Shown: piece by piece, positions 1 through 13,100 of the stretch
How positions within the stretch are numbered: the stretch's first letter is position 1
How the letters are laid out: the number at the start of each line of letters is the position of its first letter
Source: Owenia fusiformis
Lineage: Eukaryota > Annelida > Polychaeta > Sabellida > Oweniidae
Length of the DNA stretch: 64,000 nt
Direction of reading: 5' to 3'
Assembly: GCA_903813345.2 (NCBI GenBank)
Contig: CAIIXF020000003.1
Location: forward strand, 5,233,815 to 5,297,814
The notes under the pieces: generated by a model
Databases searched by the model: none
Seen by the model: the letters and a program-made list of their open reading frames with translations, nothing else
What the model was told of the DNA's origin: nothing
Translations under genes and position numbers: made by a program

Positions 1-938
1 GAAATTAAGTTATTTAATTCGAATTTCCAAACGATCCGGCGATGTTGACACTTAGCCTCGTTTTGAGTCTGAAGTAGCAAAAATCCATAAACCATCGCAT
101 ACGTCGTCGTATGTCATGGCTAAAAAACCGTATGTTATGGTTAAGTGAAAATTTGTCAAAAATATCATATTTTACCACTGATTACAAAAATACAGTTTTT
201 ATTTTCACATGTTATCCTATGAATATCATGCTAACTTTGGAATAAAGTTGTTTTCAATACATATGTATTTTACTAAATAATACCGTGGACTTCACTCTAG
301 CGTAATCAGGATGAGGCAGATGAGGTGCTTGCATTGTCACTTTAGGTTTGGAAATATTTGTTGCCTCATCGCTTTTTTCTTCCTGGCTTAGGTCACGACT
401 TCACTGGACTACAATTGCAATTTTGCCTTTTGATAATTTTCACATATACATATACTTGTTTATTAGTTGAGTTTGTTATTGAAATTGAAATATTCGTCTG
501 ATTTTCACAAAATTAAAAAGTACTCTGATAATTACCCTTGCGCATGAGAGTTTGTGCACAATGCCATAATAGGGAAATACCTTTTTAAAAATTGGTTTCC
601 TTCTCAATTTGGATTACCAAGTGACCATAACACACATAGTTCTGCAAGACTGATATTTGCAGTCCAGTGATTAGATGTCCATGATAACAGCCTTTTAGCT
701 CTTTGAGTCCCTCTATAACATATATACGAGATATGTTATAGCAAGAATTATATAAACTTGCAATACCAGAATTTCACATTTATACATTTATAAACAAAAT
801 GCACCATTCCATTATGCTTTACAAATCAAATCTATCAATCATCACTTTCATTTTGAGGGTGTCATTAAATTACATTTTCATTGCACATTGATAAAAATTT
901 ATCGTTTTTAATCTATGTGTACAACGGGTCACTTCCAG
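1..938. other. Intronic or upstream stretch with part of a dispersed repeat
   Basis: Positions 1-250 match 41817-41990 closely, so the window opens inside a dispersed repeat. The rest is AT-rich with no exon I can support; the missing N-terminal exons of the dikinase are not evident here. Confidence 0.5.
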
Positions 939-1195
939 GCAATAGATTGTGCCTTTTTTGATGGCTTCAACAAAGATGGCGCGTACACAGTCTGTAGAGT
1001 GGGGCGACGCCACAACAGAAAGGCTGAGGTGTGGCTGCTCTTGTACATCCCTGGGGAGGGTCACTTCCAGCACCCTAGCCACCCTGATAGTATTGTGTAC
1101 AATACCGATGGTAATACATTCACAGTTGGTGGGCTAACACTGTCATGTATAGAGCCATTGAGGACATGGAGAGTATCCTTCAATGGACTGCTCAG
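939..1195 (+). CDS. Dikinase exon 1 (first visible)
   Basis: Acceptor cttccag, donor CTCAG|GTACAG; starts in phase 0 and leaves 2 nt. It encodes the start of the conserved animal N-terminal region, including NKDGAYTVCRVGRRHNRKAE and ending WRVSFNGLLR. There is no initiator here, so upstream exons must exist; none was recognised in 1-938. Confidence 0.85.
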
Positions 1196-4100
1196 GTACA
1201 GTAACACTAACCAGGATATCTTAATGGGTTATCACATCCTACGACCCCCACTATGTTTGTGGTTGTACGCGCGAATCATTGGTCAGTCAATGTTTTTACA
1301 AAGTTGGAGAAAATACTACGCATTGCATACATAAATGACCTACCTCAATACATTCATGAGTATTTAGAGAAGCCCGTTAGAGGAAGATTCCCCTTATGAC
1401 TGGACCAGATGTACTACTAAATTGAGGAATTTGACGGTTGAAATAAGTTAAATATTACAAGTAACGTATTGCTATCAGAAACGAAAATCTCTTCGTTCTG
1501 CCGATAAATCCATACAATGGGCGATTCAACTACATAAAAAGAAGTACTAAGGAATGTATCGAGGTAAAGTCTAGTAGGTCATTTAAGTGTGCAATGCGTA
1601 GTAATTTCGGCAACTTTGTAAAAGCATTGACTTGGATCAATGGTTCGTGCATACGACCACAATCTAAAGTGGTTGTAGGATTCGATAACTTAAAGGGGTT
1701 ATAAAGGTACAATATTACTCCCTGTATGTAGTATTGCATTAAACAATGAAGATCAGATCTAGATTGTTCATATTGCTTTTGTTTATTGTATTGTTCATTT
1801 CAAACTAACCTGCTATGTACATGTATGGTTAAAATTCAAAAAAAATATATTATTCTTGTAATCTCTCTGCTAATAGTTTAAAAATCACACTTAAATTAAA
1901 GAGCTATCTAAGGGAGTGTAAACAGCAATCAAGTACTTAGAAAATTTATTTGTATTTTAATACCAAGGTTTCAGTGTGACTTGGTGTGGATTTTGGTTTG
2001 TAGAGATCAAAGGGATTAAATTTAATTTTCATACCATCTCACACCAGCGTTGTAATATGACTCAGTGTTAGACTCCAGAGGTTTAATCTGTTGATTCTTT
2101 CAGCCCAAGTCATTCCAGGTGAGCAGCGTGACTTTGTGTTAGTAGTCAAATATTTTTCACACAAGAACACCAGAAAGGATGAGTCTGGGAATGAGTCTGG
2201 ATATCGACTTAAAAAATATTAATGTCTGAAAATTGTAATGTCTGAAAAACCAACTCAATCACACATATTATTAAACTTCAATATCTTATCCTTCTTCTGA
2301 GAGTACAAAAATATCAATTTGTATCACAATTGATGAAGAATATTGGCATCAAAGAGACTGCATATGACTATGCCACAATTGGAAAAAATCAAGTGCAAAT
2401 ACTAAATGAATAATTTATACAAAAAGTTTGAAACATATCCTCCAAAACATTGCTTACTTTCTTTGTATATACATTGAATGGTATTTCTTGATAAGTGAAT
2501 TGGTGTTTATCTGAGTAATCAAGGGATTATAGTCACTCAAAGTTACTGAGCATACAGTTTTGACACTTCAATTGTGTTGGTGAAACTATACATATTTCAA
2601 TCAAATTCATGTTGAGCACAACATTTTGGTTTCAATTTTATAATCTCTATACATGACCCTGGTGATGAAGAGTCAGAATCAGTCAAAAAAAACAAACTGG
2701 AAAACTGTGCTCATTGTAAAAACTAAAAGTGAAGCTACTTTTTGTCATATTTCTTTTACCAAATGGCAGCCATCTTGCTTTTCCCACTTCAAATTAAACT
2801 GGCGGGAAATTCAAAAATTTGAAAAATTAAATCCTAAAATATATTTAAAAAATATGATTTTTTAAAAAAATTCTTCATGGGTCTTTTAGGTTATTTCTAT
2901 TTTACATGTCATACATGTTGCAATTGGTGTTTTTTTTCTATGATGATGATTATTTGTTTTCTGTTAGGATACTTATTTTGACTCTCAGCAGGATATAATC
3001 TCTAGTCAAATTGGCGTCAAATATGGTGATGAACTTATAAACGTTTTATTATATGCAGATGACATTGCTCTGATTTGTGAAAGCGAAACCGATCTACAAA
3101 AGCTGCTCGATATTGTTAAAATGTGGTGCAATCAGTGGAGAATATCTATAAATATGGGAAAAACTAAAATTGTGCATTTCAGAAGGAAAACCATGCCTAA
3201 AACGAACTATAATTTTGTCTTCAATGATTCTGAAATCGAAAAAGTGTCAAGCTACAAATATCTGGGTTGCTTCTTCAACGAAACATTAGACTATACATTT
3301 ACAGCAGAACATCTGAGCTCAGCAGCAAGCAGAGGACTTGGTGGTCTTATTTCTAAATTCAGATCACATGAAGGACTATCATTCCAGACATTCAGTAAAC
3401 TGTATGACACATGTGTATTACCTATTATGAACTATAGTGCTGGTATTTGGGGAGCGAAACCTTATCAAAAATGTGACAATATTCACCAACGTGCCATACG
3501 TGCATTTATGGGCGTTCATAGACATGCTTCAATTCCTGCTCTATATAGCGATTCTGGCTGGCTTACTCCGAAAGACACTAGAACACTAGATATTGTGTGT
3601 CTTTGGAATAGATTCACATTCATGGAAAATAATAGACTCACCAAAAAAATATTTAATATTGACTATAATCAACCTAATGGATGGTGTTCAGATATAAAAT
3701 CAATTTTCAACGAGTTAGGGATGAATGATCATTATAACCAGAAACAATATGTTAATATCAGCATTGTTAAGAGAAAACTAAAATTAAAATTACAAGAAAA
3801 ATTACGTACAGATATTGAATCACAACCCAAATTGAGGACTTACCTAACTTTTAAACATGACTGTCCAATAGAACAGTATTTACTTACATCATCATTGACA
3901 AGGGGTGAACGGTCTTTAATAACTCAGTTAAGAACTGGTATACTTCCTTTAGCAATAGAAACGGGGAGATTTACTCAACCGAAAACTCCAGTAAACCAAA
4001 GACAGTGCCAAATTTGTAACTCAAATGAAATTGAAAATGAAACGCATTTTGTATTTGAGTGTTCGTATTATTCAAAAGCTCGAAAATCTTTCCTTCAAGA

Positions 4101-7100
4101 AATCAAAGACAATTCCTTTAAAGATATCTTTGAAAATAAAAAATATATTAAATGCTTTGGAAAGTATTTGCAAAAAATATTCTATATAAGGAAAAGAGTT
4201 TTATTTAAAAATTAAAATCAATAATGATGTTGAGCTGAACTGCACTAATTTTATATTTGTATTGTTAAAATTATTATGTATTATTATTATATAACTTATG
4301 TAAAATGTGTCTCATAAGCCCAGGTAGGGCTGGCTATCTTAGATAGGTGACACTTAAATAAATGAATAAATAAATAAATATAACTAGGACAGTTATAAAA
4401 ATCATATTTCACATACATATAACTGAGGGACCAAAAGGGCATATTTCCAGACTCATCCTTTCCATATCCTGATCAGTAGTGATAAGAAGGAGTTGAAGGT
4501 CAGCTGCAATCTAGAGATGCCTATACTTTGTAATTGCATGTACTTATAAGTTGAAGAACCAATGCAATGTTTAGAGATGACTATACTTTGTAATATCATG
4601 TACATGCACTTATAAGTTAGAGGACCACTGCAATGTTTAGAGATAACTATACTTTGTAATTGCATGAACTTATAAGTTGAAGGACCACTGCAATGTTTAG
4701 AGATGCTAGTATACTTTGTAATTACACATACTTATGAGTTATTGCTATGTTGTAGGAGAGGAATATGCAATGATTGGAAGAGTAAAGACCAGCACGAAAC
4801 TGTTCACGTAAAATTCACTTTTATGTAAGTATAGATAGCAGAACAGCAAAACCTGTTTAAATGGAACACCCTTGGTTCTGCCAAAAAGTGTTCCACTTGC
4901 CAGACGTTCCATTTTTAGAGGTTATGGTATCACAGGGATTTAAAGAAATACAATGACAAATATATGACACATATAAATATCTATGATCTCCTCAGACCCT
5001 TTTTATCAGGCACTGTGCCTAGTTTTAACCAATACCCTGCTCATATGGCACCTACTTGAAGCTTTGGCGCTTTGAAAAATATTTAACCCAAAGCAATTAA
5101 TCTTATCCGTTCTATAAAGCTTTACTGAGTAAATTATCCTTGCCGATAAACCAGAAGTGAAATATCATTAGACTCTACTGTCAATTTGGTGTCTTTGACT
5201 ATAATGTGGCAAGCATTACTTTTAATTGGCAGCTGTTTCCAAAAATAGCAGCTATGGCCATTCGATGGGATGTTACGCCTTGATGTTACTGTTATCTAGT
5301 TGTAATTCAAGATGTGTTTGTAATACTTCAGGTGTTACATATTAAATGCCATTAAATGAATAACCCCACCAAATATACTCAAATGGTTATTGTGTCACCA
5401 CCAAAAGTGGTGACATATTGTTACTGTCTCCATTTTTTGTGACGGCAGTTGATAGTGGACGGTTGGTGTCCGGCATCTGTAACAAATTCTAAGAACTTCC
5501 AATAACTTAACAAACTGTTTAGACTGACTTCGAATTTTTGCAAAATCATCTCAGAAGTTCAAATCTGACTTTAGATTTGAGATTTGACCTTCAATGACCT
5601 TCTCAAGGTCAAAAAGGTAAAAAGGTCTTCTTTCAACTTGCTTCAAGTTGACCAAATCTTTTTTTTCAAAATCATCTATAAGTTCTCAGAAGTTTAAAGC
5701 TGACCAAGATTGAACTTATAATATTGTGAACAACTACCTGTAGGTGGTGACATTTTGTCATCTTAATATCTTTTACATGTGCATTTGAAATAAAAATATG
5801 TTCTAGGTTTACGATCTCTCCTCGTCGTAAAAATGTTTAAAATGAGTAGTCATTTGCCAAAATCTATGTGATTTGCTAAAATCTTTTTGTGGGATTAACT
5901 TCTTCAAAAGATTGATGTTTCTTTACTTTTCACTTGTCAAAGTGGTTAAAGATCAATAATTTCATGCTATTTTGCATACTAACTTATAATAGTACAATGT
6001 ATGTACATACTTAAAAAGAAATGTAAGCATTAGAAAACATTAGATTGGATGGATTCTTATTTAAATGATATAATAGAGAGACGGAATAAGTTATTTAATG
6101 TTTTTTTTCAGATGGCAAGCCTACAGTAACATATTCAATTTTGATACAGATATACATGCAAATGTAATATCAGAGGCTGTTGCTAGGCAACCATGGAGCA
6201 AAGAATTTTTTGAAAAACTTAAAAGGTAAATATGATTGAATTGTTTTTATTATGTCCCCACCACATAGTGTGGGGCCATATTGTCGGCCTAGGCGCGTCC
6301 GTCCGTCTGTCTGTCCGTCTGTCCGTCTGTCTGTCCGTACGTCCGGCAGTTTTCTCCAAAACCGCTACAGATATCACCTTCAAATTTTCAGGGATAACTT
6401 ATGAATGCATACAGATGTGGATGAAAAAAAATTAACTCGATACCTACTTCCTGTCGGCCATTTTGAAGTCAAATGCTAAAATCCTTGTCTGCAAACTTTA
6501 AGAAAAACTGCTTCACAGTTGCTTTTAAAACTTTAACATCTTGTTCAGCTCACTTCATTCTAGATCTGATTAGGTTTTGGACCTGCTAGAACTTTTTTTG
6601 CATTCTGCGTAAATGTTAAGGCAGCCATTTTGGATTTTCTGTCCTAAAATCTTGTCTGTAAAGTCTTGTCTACCCGTTTTCAGGTGAACCGTTTGGTAGA
6701 TCAATTTCATATTTTCAGGGATGATTCTTAGTATGAAAATCTACAAACAGATTAGTTTTTTGACATTCTGGGTAAATGTCAAGGCAGCCATTTTGGATTT
6801 TCCATCCTGAAATCTTGTCTGTAAAGTCTTGTTTACATGTTTTCTGGTTAACTGTGTGACGGATCAATTTCAAATTTTCAGGGGTGGTTCTTAGTATGAA
6901 AATCTAGAACTGACTAAATTTTTGGCATTCTGGGTAAATTCTAAGGTGGCCACTTTGAATTTTCCGTCCTCAAATTGTGTTGGTAAAGTCTTGTCTACTC
7001 ATTTTCAGGATAACCATTTCACGGGATCACCACTTGGTGGGGACATTTTGTACACATTTGTGTTCTTGTAATACATAGTTTGCGAAAATGGACTGGCAAA

Positions 7101-10100
7101 GGGCAGACCAATTTGGTAAAGTTTGGAACAGTTGCTTTGAAGTGAAATTGTCCTAACTAATTGCTTGTGAATCTCTATGATTTGTTGAATTGAATTATTT
7201 AGAAAGTTATTTAGATAATGTGGAGCACTTTTATTAGAATTATGTGGAATAGGAATAAACAGCTCATTTCTCTTTTTCATAAGTGTTTTCAAATTCTTTC
7301 AACATTCCATACTGTTGCAGCTTATTTTCAATTTCTCTGATCATTTCCTTAGGTAATCCCTGTTTAAGGTTTCCTGTCAAGTTTGACCAGCCAAATTATC
7401 AAAAAATATTTCTAATTTTTTCAATAGATGAACTAGCTCTCTGCACCTTACCAGTCCATGCTGATGATGATTAGGATGAACAAGTGTGCATAACAATATC
7501 TTATTGAGAGGTTGGCAAATGAAAGTCTATTTCGAACTTTCAATTCTTTACTACTTAGATTTCTAATTGAATATTTGCATTATACTATTCAGTTAAACTA
7601 ATGATATAATGGTCAATGATGCTGATGGTAACAGCTTTGTTTTTATCAGTAAAGGCCTCCTTAAGAGTTTCCTCTCCAACGGCTGTTGCCATGGTAACTA
7701 CTTTGAACTTATTAGTGTTGACCAACTGTTGTTGCCACGTTATTATCTGCAATATCATCGATTATGGTCTCACCAGTGTCTCCCTCAACAGTTCTCACCA
7801 TGGAAATATCATCAGTTGTTTTCACCCAATGAGTTGTTGCCATGGTTGTTGCCGCATTAGCAGCAATTCTTTTATCACATGATTTAAATCCAAGCCAGAA
7901 TGCATTGATATTCTGATAGTCGGAAGTAGCGGATTCAACCATATCAATGACATTGTTTTCTCTTACACATACATTGTCTTTCATGAGGTCCTTCATGTAT
8001 GTATAGCAGTTATGATAGCAGCTTTGTCCTGTTACATCACACACATTCTCTATCTTATGAATTATTGAATTCAGCTGAGTTTGTATGAAATCATCAAGGT
8101 TGCAGCCTTCTACAACTCCCAGCTTCCCTGCATCCCGCACTGCAACTGCACAGTAATCCTTGGAATCCTGATTGAGAATGAACAGCATGTGGTGGCTGAC
8201 TGGGTAGTACTGTATAAAAGCTAAGCACATTTCAGCTGATGTTCCATGACCCCAAATGGTGGTTGAATTTCTTCCTGTAGAATTGTAGTTGCAAGTCAGA
8301 TATACCTCATCTTGACTCTGAATCTCAACTGGTGTCTCAAAACTAAAAAATAGTTTTTTGATATTCTGAGCAAATATGTTTTTTCTTCTCTATTAAAGAT
8401 TGTCAATGCAGTAAATCAGTAAATGCAGAAGTGAAAAAATGGTTGAAATACATTTTTGTGACTAATCAAAATTCTCATTGGGATTAACTTTTAATTCACT
8501 TCAATTCAACAGTTAATTCAATTTTTAATTCTTGTTTTTTTTATTAAAAGATTCAATGGCAGTCTCATTTGAACCAATAAAGGAAATGTAATTATCCATT
8601 TTACAATAATTTCTTAAATGACTGGCACATGAGGTGATAAGGTCTTTCAAATTCTTCCCAGGCACTATTATATATATATAACTTTTATTGACATCTTGTA
8701 TCATTACATTAGTCACTATTGAAAACTTAATGATCATATTTAGAAATTCTAAAATCGTTAAAACCATTGGTTATTCAAATCATTTTAAATATTCTCAGAA
8801 TTTGTTTCCTACTACTTCAATGTGATATTTTGTCTCTAATAGGCTAAATACTTACATATGCCTCACTGGGTGGTCATAGTGATAGACATCGACTTCCCCA
8901 AGAGAGCTGATCATCTTACCATCTGTATACTGCTCCAGTTTTATTGACTTACCTACAAAATATAGATCCACTGCTATAGCTGGCAATACACATTCTGCCA
9001 AAATTTTACCAGAGATACAGTGTTCACTTGTTAAAGAACAATGTTGAAATGGTCACATTTGAAACTGAGAATCTGAGGAAAAATACCATGAACAAAATGT
9101 TTATAACTGATGACAAAATGTTTGCATAACAAGAAAAAATGTTTTCCACACATCATCAGTATTAAATGGTTGTATTATGAAAAGTATTCTGTTACTGTCC
9201 TGATTCTCATACCAGATATTTGAAGATAAACAAAAAGGAAAGTGGGAATCTATAGTTTTGAAATTTCATTTTCTGGTCCACATTAACATACCAAGTCAAA
9301 ACTATATGTACATGTACTGTAGATGTCGAGGAATTGCACATACCAAGTCAAAACTATATGTACATGTACTGTAGATGTCGAGGAATTACACATACCAAGT
9401 CAAAACTATATGTACATGTACTGTAGATGTCGAGGAATTGCACATACCAAGTCAAAACTATATGTACATGTACTGTAGGTGTCGAGGAATTGCACATACC
9501 AAGTCAAAATACTGTAGATTTCAAGGAAATACAAATACCTAGGGAATGCATATGAAGATAATTTCCGACTATTGCCAGTGGTCCAGTATCTTGGGTGATG
9601 TAATTGGTGCACACCTTAGACATCTTACTGGTTGCTGTATACAGAGGCATGTTGGGTGGTATGTTTAAACTAGTTTGGCCTATTATCATCATGCCCCCAT
9701 CATAAGGACGCAGATTTGGTGTGTAGTATATCAGCACACCACTGCTGTCGTAATAATCATCTCGTAATTCTGGATTATTCCAATGATTCTGAAAAACATG
9801 GAGATATAAGAAAAAGCTCACACATTGTTGTTTGCTTGTTGGTTATTTGCACCATTATACTTGATGAGCGTGGTGTAAAAGTCAGGGGCGTAGGAAGGTG
9901 TAAATTCAACACTACGCCAAAAAATCCCGCCAAAACTATGAAACAATTGTGTCAAATATTCTATATTAAAACGCCTATTTTATGCTCGTTAAACGTCATT
10001 TTATGGCAATAGAATGCAATGTTTTCATAACCTAAATGTGAACGGAAATGTTTAAGCGATGCATTTGTATGGGCGATTGGTCATACGTATAGGTTGGCGT

Positions 10101-13100
10101 TTCGATTTTATATGCAAGCTTAAAATCCTTGATGCCCCTTTTAATGTGCTTAAAATGTTCGAATGATTTTCATCATTTAAAATCGCCATGAAAAATCACA
10201 AATCATTCTCACTTTTCTTATGTCTCGAACGATATAGACGATCAATTTCCAAATAACAATGAGAGATTTTTAATCATTTTCGAATAATTAAATTGAGATA
10301 TATAGTATTGTCTGAATCCATCGTGTACCGTGCAATACGACACGTACAGATTAAAGAATCTAGCTTGATCAATTGATTTAGAGAAACGCATTCGTGATCA
10401 ATGAAACAATTAACCCTAATGTCTGCAACCTTTTTTATAACACTAATTCGCAAGGCCAAATAAACTTCCCACCACAAAGGTCAAATCGAGGTCAACGTGA
10501 CTTAGGGGGTGCCAAAAATGTTATATTTCCTAAAACAATAATCTATTATCTTTCAAATGAAATAAAAATCTAGGTAATAGCTTTTCTAGACCTGAAATCG
10601 ATGGAACGCGTATTTGAGTAATCAACATTTTCAAGTTGTTTTTGTATTTAACATTCATATTTCAAGAAGTACTACCAATAACAATTGGTGATTTAGTAAG
10701 AAAATAGATAATTGCTGACTTAACTATAATTTCTGTCTATGATTTTGCCTAGCAACGGAATATAAATCGATATTGTGAAATTGAAAAAACAAGGTAACTT
10801 TCAATATTTTATTTTTCAAAAAGTGTTATTTATCTGTGGCCCAGATTAGAAAAATAACAGAGGCACAAAAACATGCAAAAGAGTACTATTGAAAAAACGA
10901 GCATATCATATGGTATCCACAAAACATTTCTTTAGGCTAGTGTGCTCGAGATTACTTTTGGACAATACAATGAGAAAATATGAATAAAGAACATAGGAAA
11001 ATTAATAAGCCTTTTTATTCTCACTTTTCAACACTACGCACTGGCGTTTTGGCGTACATTGTTCCTACGCCACTGAAAGTGGTTTTGAAAAATAGCAAAT
11101 TTCTCTTTATGTAGGTAATTTGTGGTTTATGATTCTACATTGATTCTGAAAATACTGGTGTCAAGTTTTTCAGCGTTTTGGAAATATTCAGATTTATACC
11201 CCCCTTGTTTGATTTTGAGGGGGGTACTAGGAAGGCCATGTAAAATTCCTAGAATTTACAACCAATCATTTTGATATTTACAGGTAATCATGTACTTATC
11301 ATGTCCTACAAAAGTAATAAGTTTCATCAAAGTTAGTCAACTGGTTGCTATGGAAACGAAGATCATATGTCAAAAAGTACACAATTTCGTCAAAATGTAA
11401 GACACCCCATGAGACGAAACACATATTATTTTAATGAAATTGGAAAGAAACACCATAAAAACATTTTAGAAAACTTATTCAGAGTATGTTTGATAATATC
11501 AAATCAAGTGCTGTTTTATCCTATCCACACAGTGAAATCTATTGCTCATGATTATATGGCAATGCAAATTAATTTAGAAAGGGGACGTGGCACTTTTCCA
11601 AAGAATTCTTAACTTGTGTCCAAATTTTTGAAGAAAATAAATAACCAATTGTCCTGTTATTTACAGATATTATTCACATCATTATGTTTGACTATCATGG
11701 AAAGTTTCATCAGTGTTGGTTTACTGGTTACTATACTATGCAGATTTATACCCCTTGGTATGATTTTTAATGGGGGTACAATGAAAGCCATCTATAATTC
11801 CTAGAATATACAGCCAATCATCTTGATATTTACAGGTAATCGTCTACATATCATGTCTTACAACCATGACAATTTTCATCAATGTGTATCAATTGGTTGC
11901 TATGGAAACATAAATCATTTTTTCAAAAGTACACATTAAGGGAGGTACTATGAAAGCCATATATAATTCCTAGAATATCTAACCAATCATCTTGTTATTG
12001 GCAGGTAGTTATCTACTCACCATGTTCTTCCACTATGACAAAGTTCATAAATGCGGGGCAAATGGTTGCTATGGTAACAGAAATCATTTGTTAAAAAGTA
12101 CACATTAGGGCGTACTATGAAAGCCATTTATAATTCCTTAAATATCAAAACAATCATTATGATATTTACAGACAATCTACTACTTATCATGTCCTACCAT
12201 GATGACAAGTTTCATCAATGTGGGTCAAATGTGGGTAGAAATATATTTGTTAAAAAAGTACACATTTCGTAAAAATTTTAAGACACACCCTAAGACATTG
12301 AAAATCTTCATCAAATTGGGAGGAATTAGCATGAAAACATTTTTAAAAACCTATTTTGAGTATGTCTGATAATATTTAATCAATGGATATTTCATCTGGG
12401 CCATTTGATATATTGTATTTGCTTATGATAATAAAACTATGCAGAATGCGGCTGTCACATTATGCGTAGGGACATAGTAAATTATGAGCTGATCTCACTG
12501 AGTCATCTTTTATATCATTTGCATCAAAATCCTCATTCATAGATCTTTCAACGACTACTTCTGTCAAAGCATCCGCAATCTTTATGTGACTATATGTCTA
12601 TGAGATCATCAGGTGGAATGTGGCTCTATTTTGCCATCAACAAGTTACCACGTCACTTGTCATAAACAAACTAAGAGATATATACAACTATTACACCCAA
12701 TTAAAAATACTAGAAATGCTTCTTAATGAATTCTAAAAACAATGAACAGTTCAAAAAAACCATCAGACATAAAAAAAAGTTGAGAACAACAGCATGTATT
12801 ACTCTGAGTGTAAAACATGTCCGTTGTGTTACGCGGTATATGGCATACATTCATGGTTGCGCGGTATTTGTGATACGGGTGAATATGCCATACTCACCTG
12901 CGGTATATGGCATATTCCGCAGGTGAGTATGCGATATTCCGCAGTGAATATGCAATACATTGATTTCAGGTGAATATGACATATACTGCAGGTGAAAACG
13001 TGAAACGTGAGTAAGTTTATTACGCGAGATTGGTGACTGATACTTCTGCTAAGTTAATAATATATTCGATACACAGTACTGTTGATTCAATAATCACTAT

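Noticed and set aside
3121-4215. Independent host gene of 364 codons
   Set aside because: It is a truncated reverse transcriptase with YADD box and zinc-knuckle tail, followed by a LINE-type tail.
7609-7882. Plus-strand open frames at 7609-7882
   Set aside because: They are the complement of the final coding exon of the oxygenase gene.
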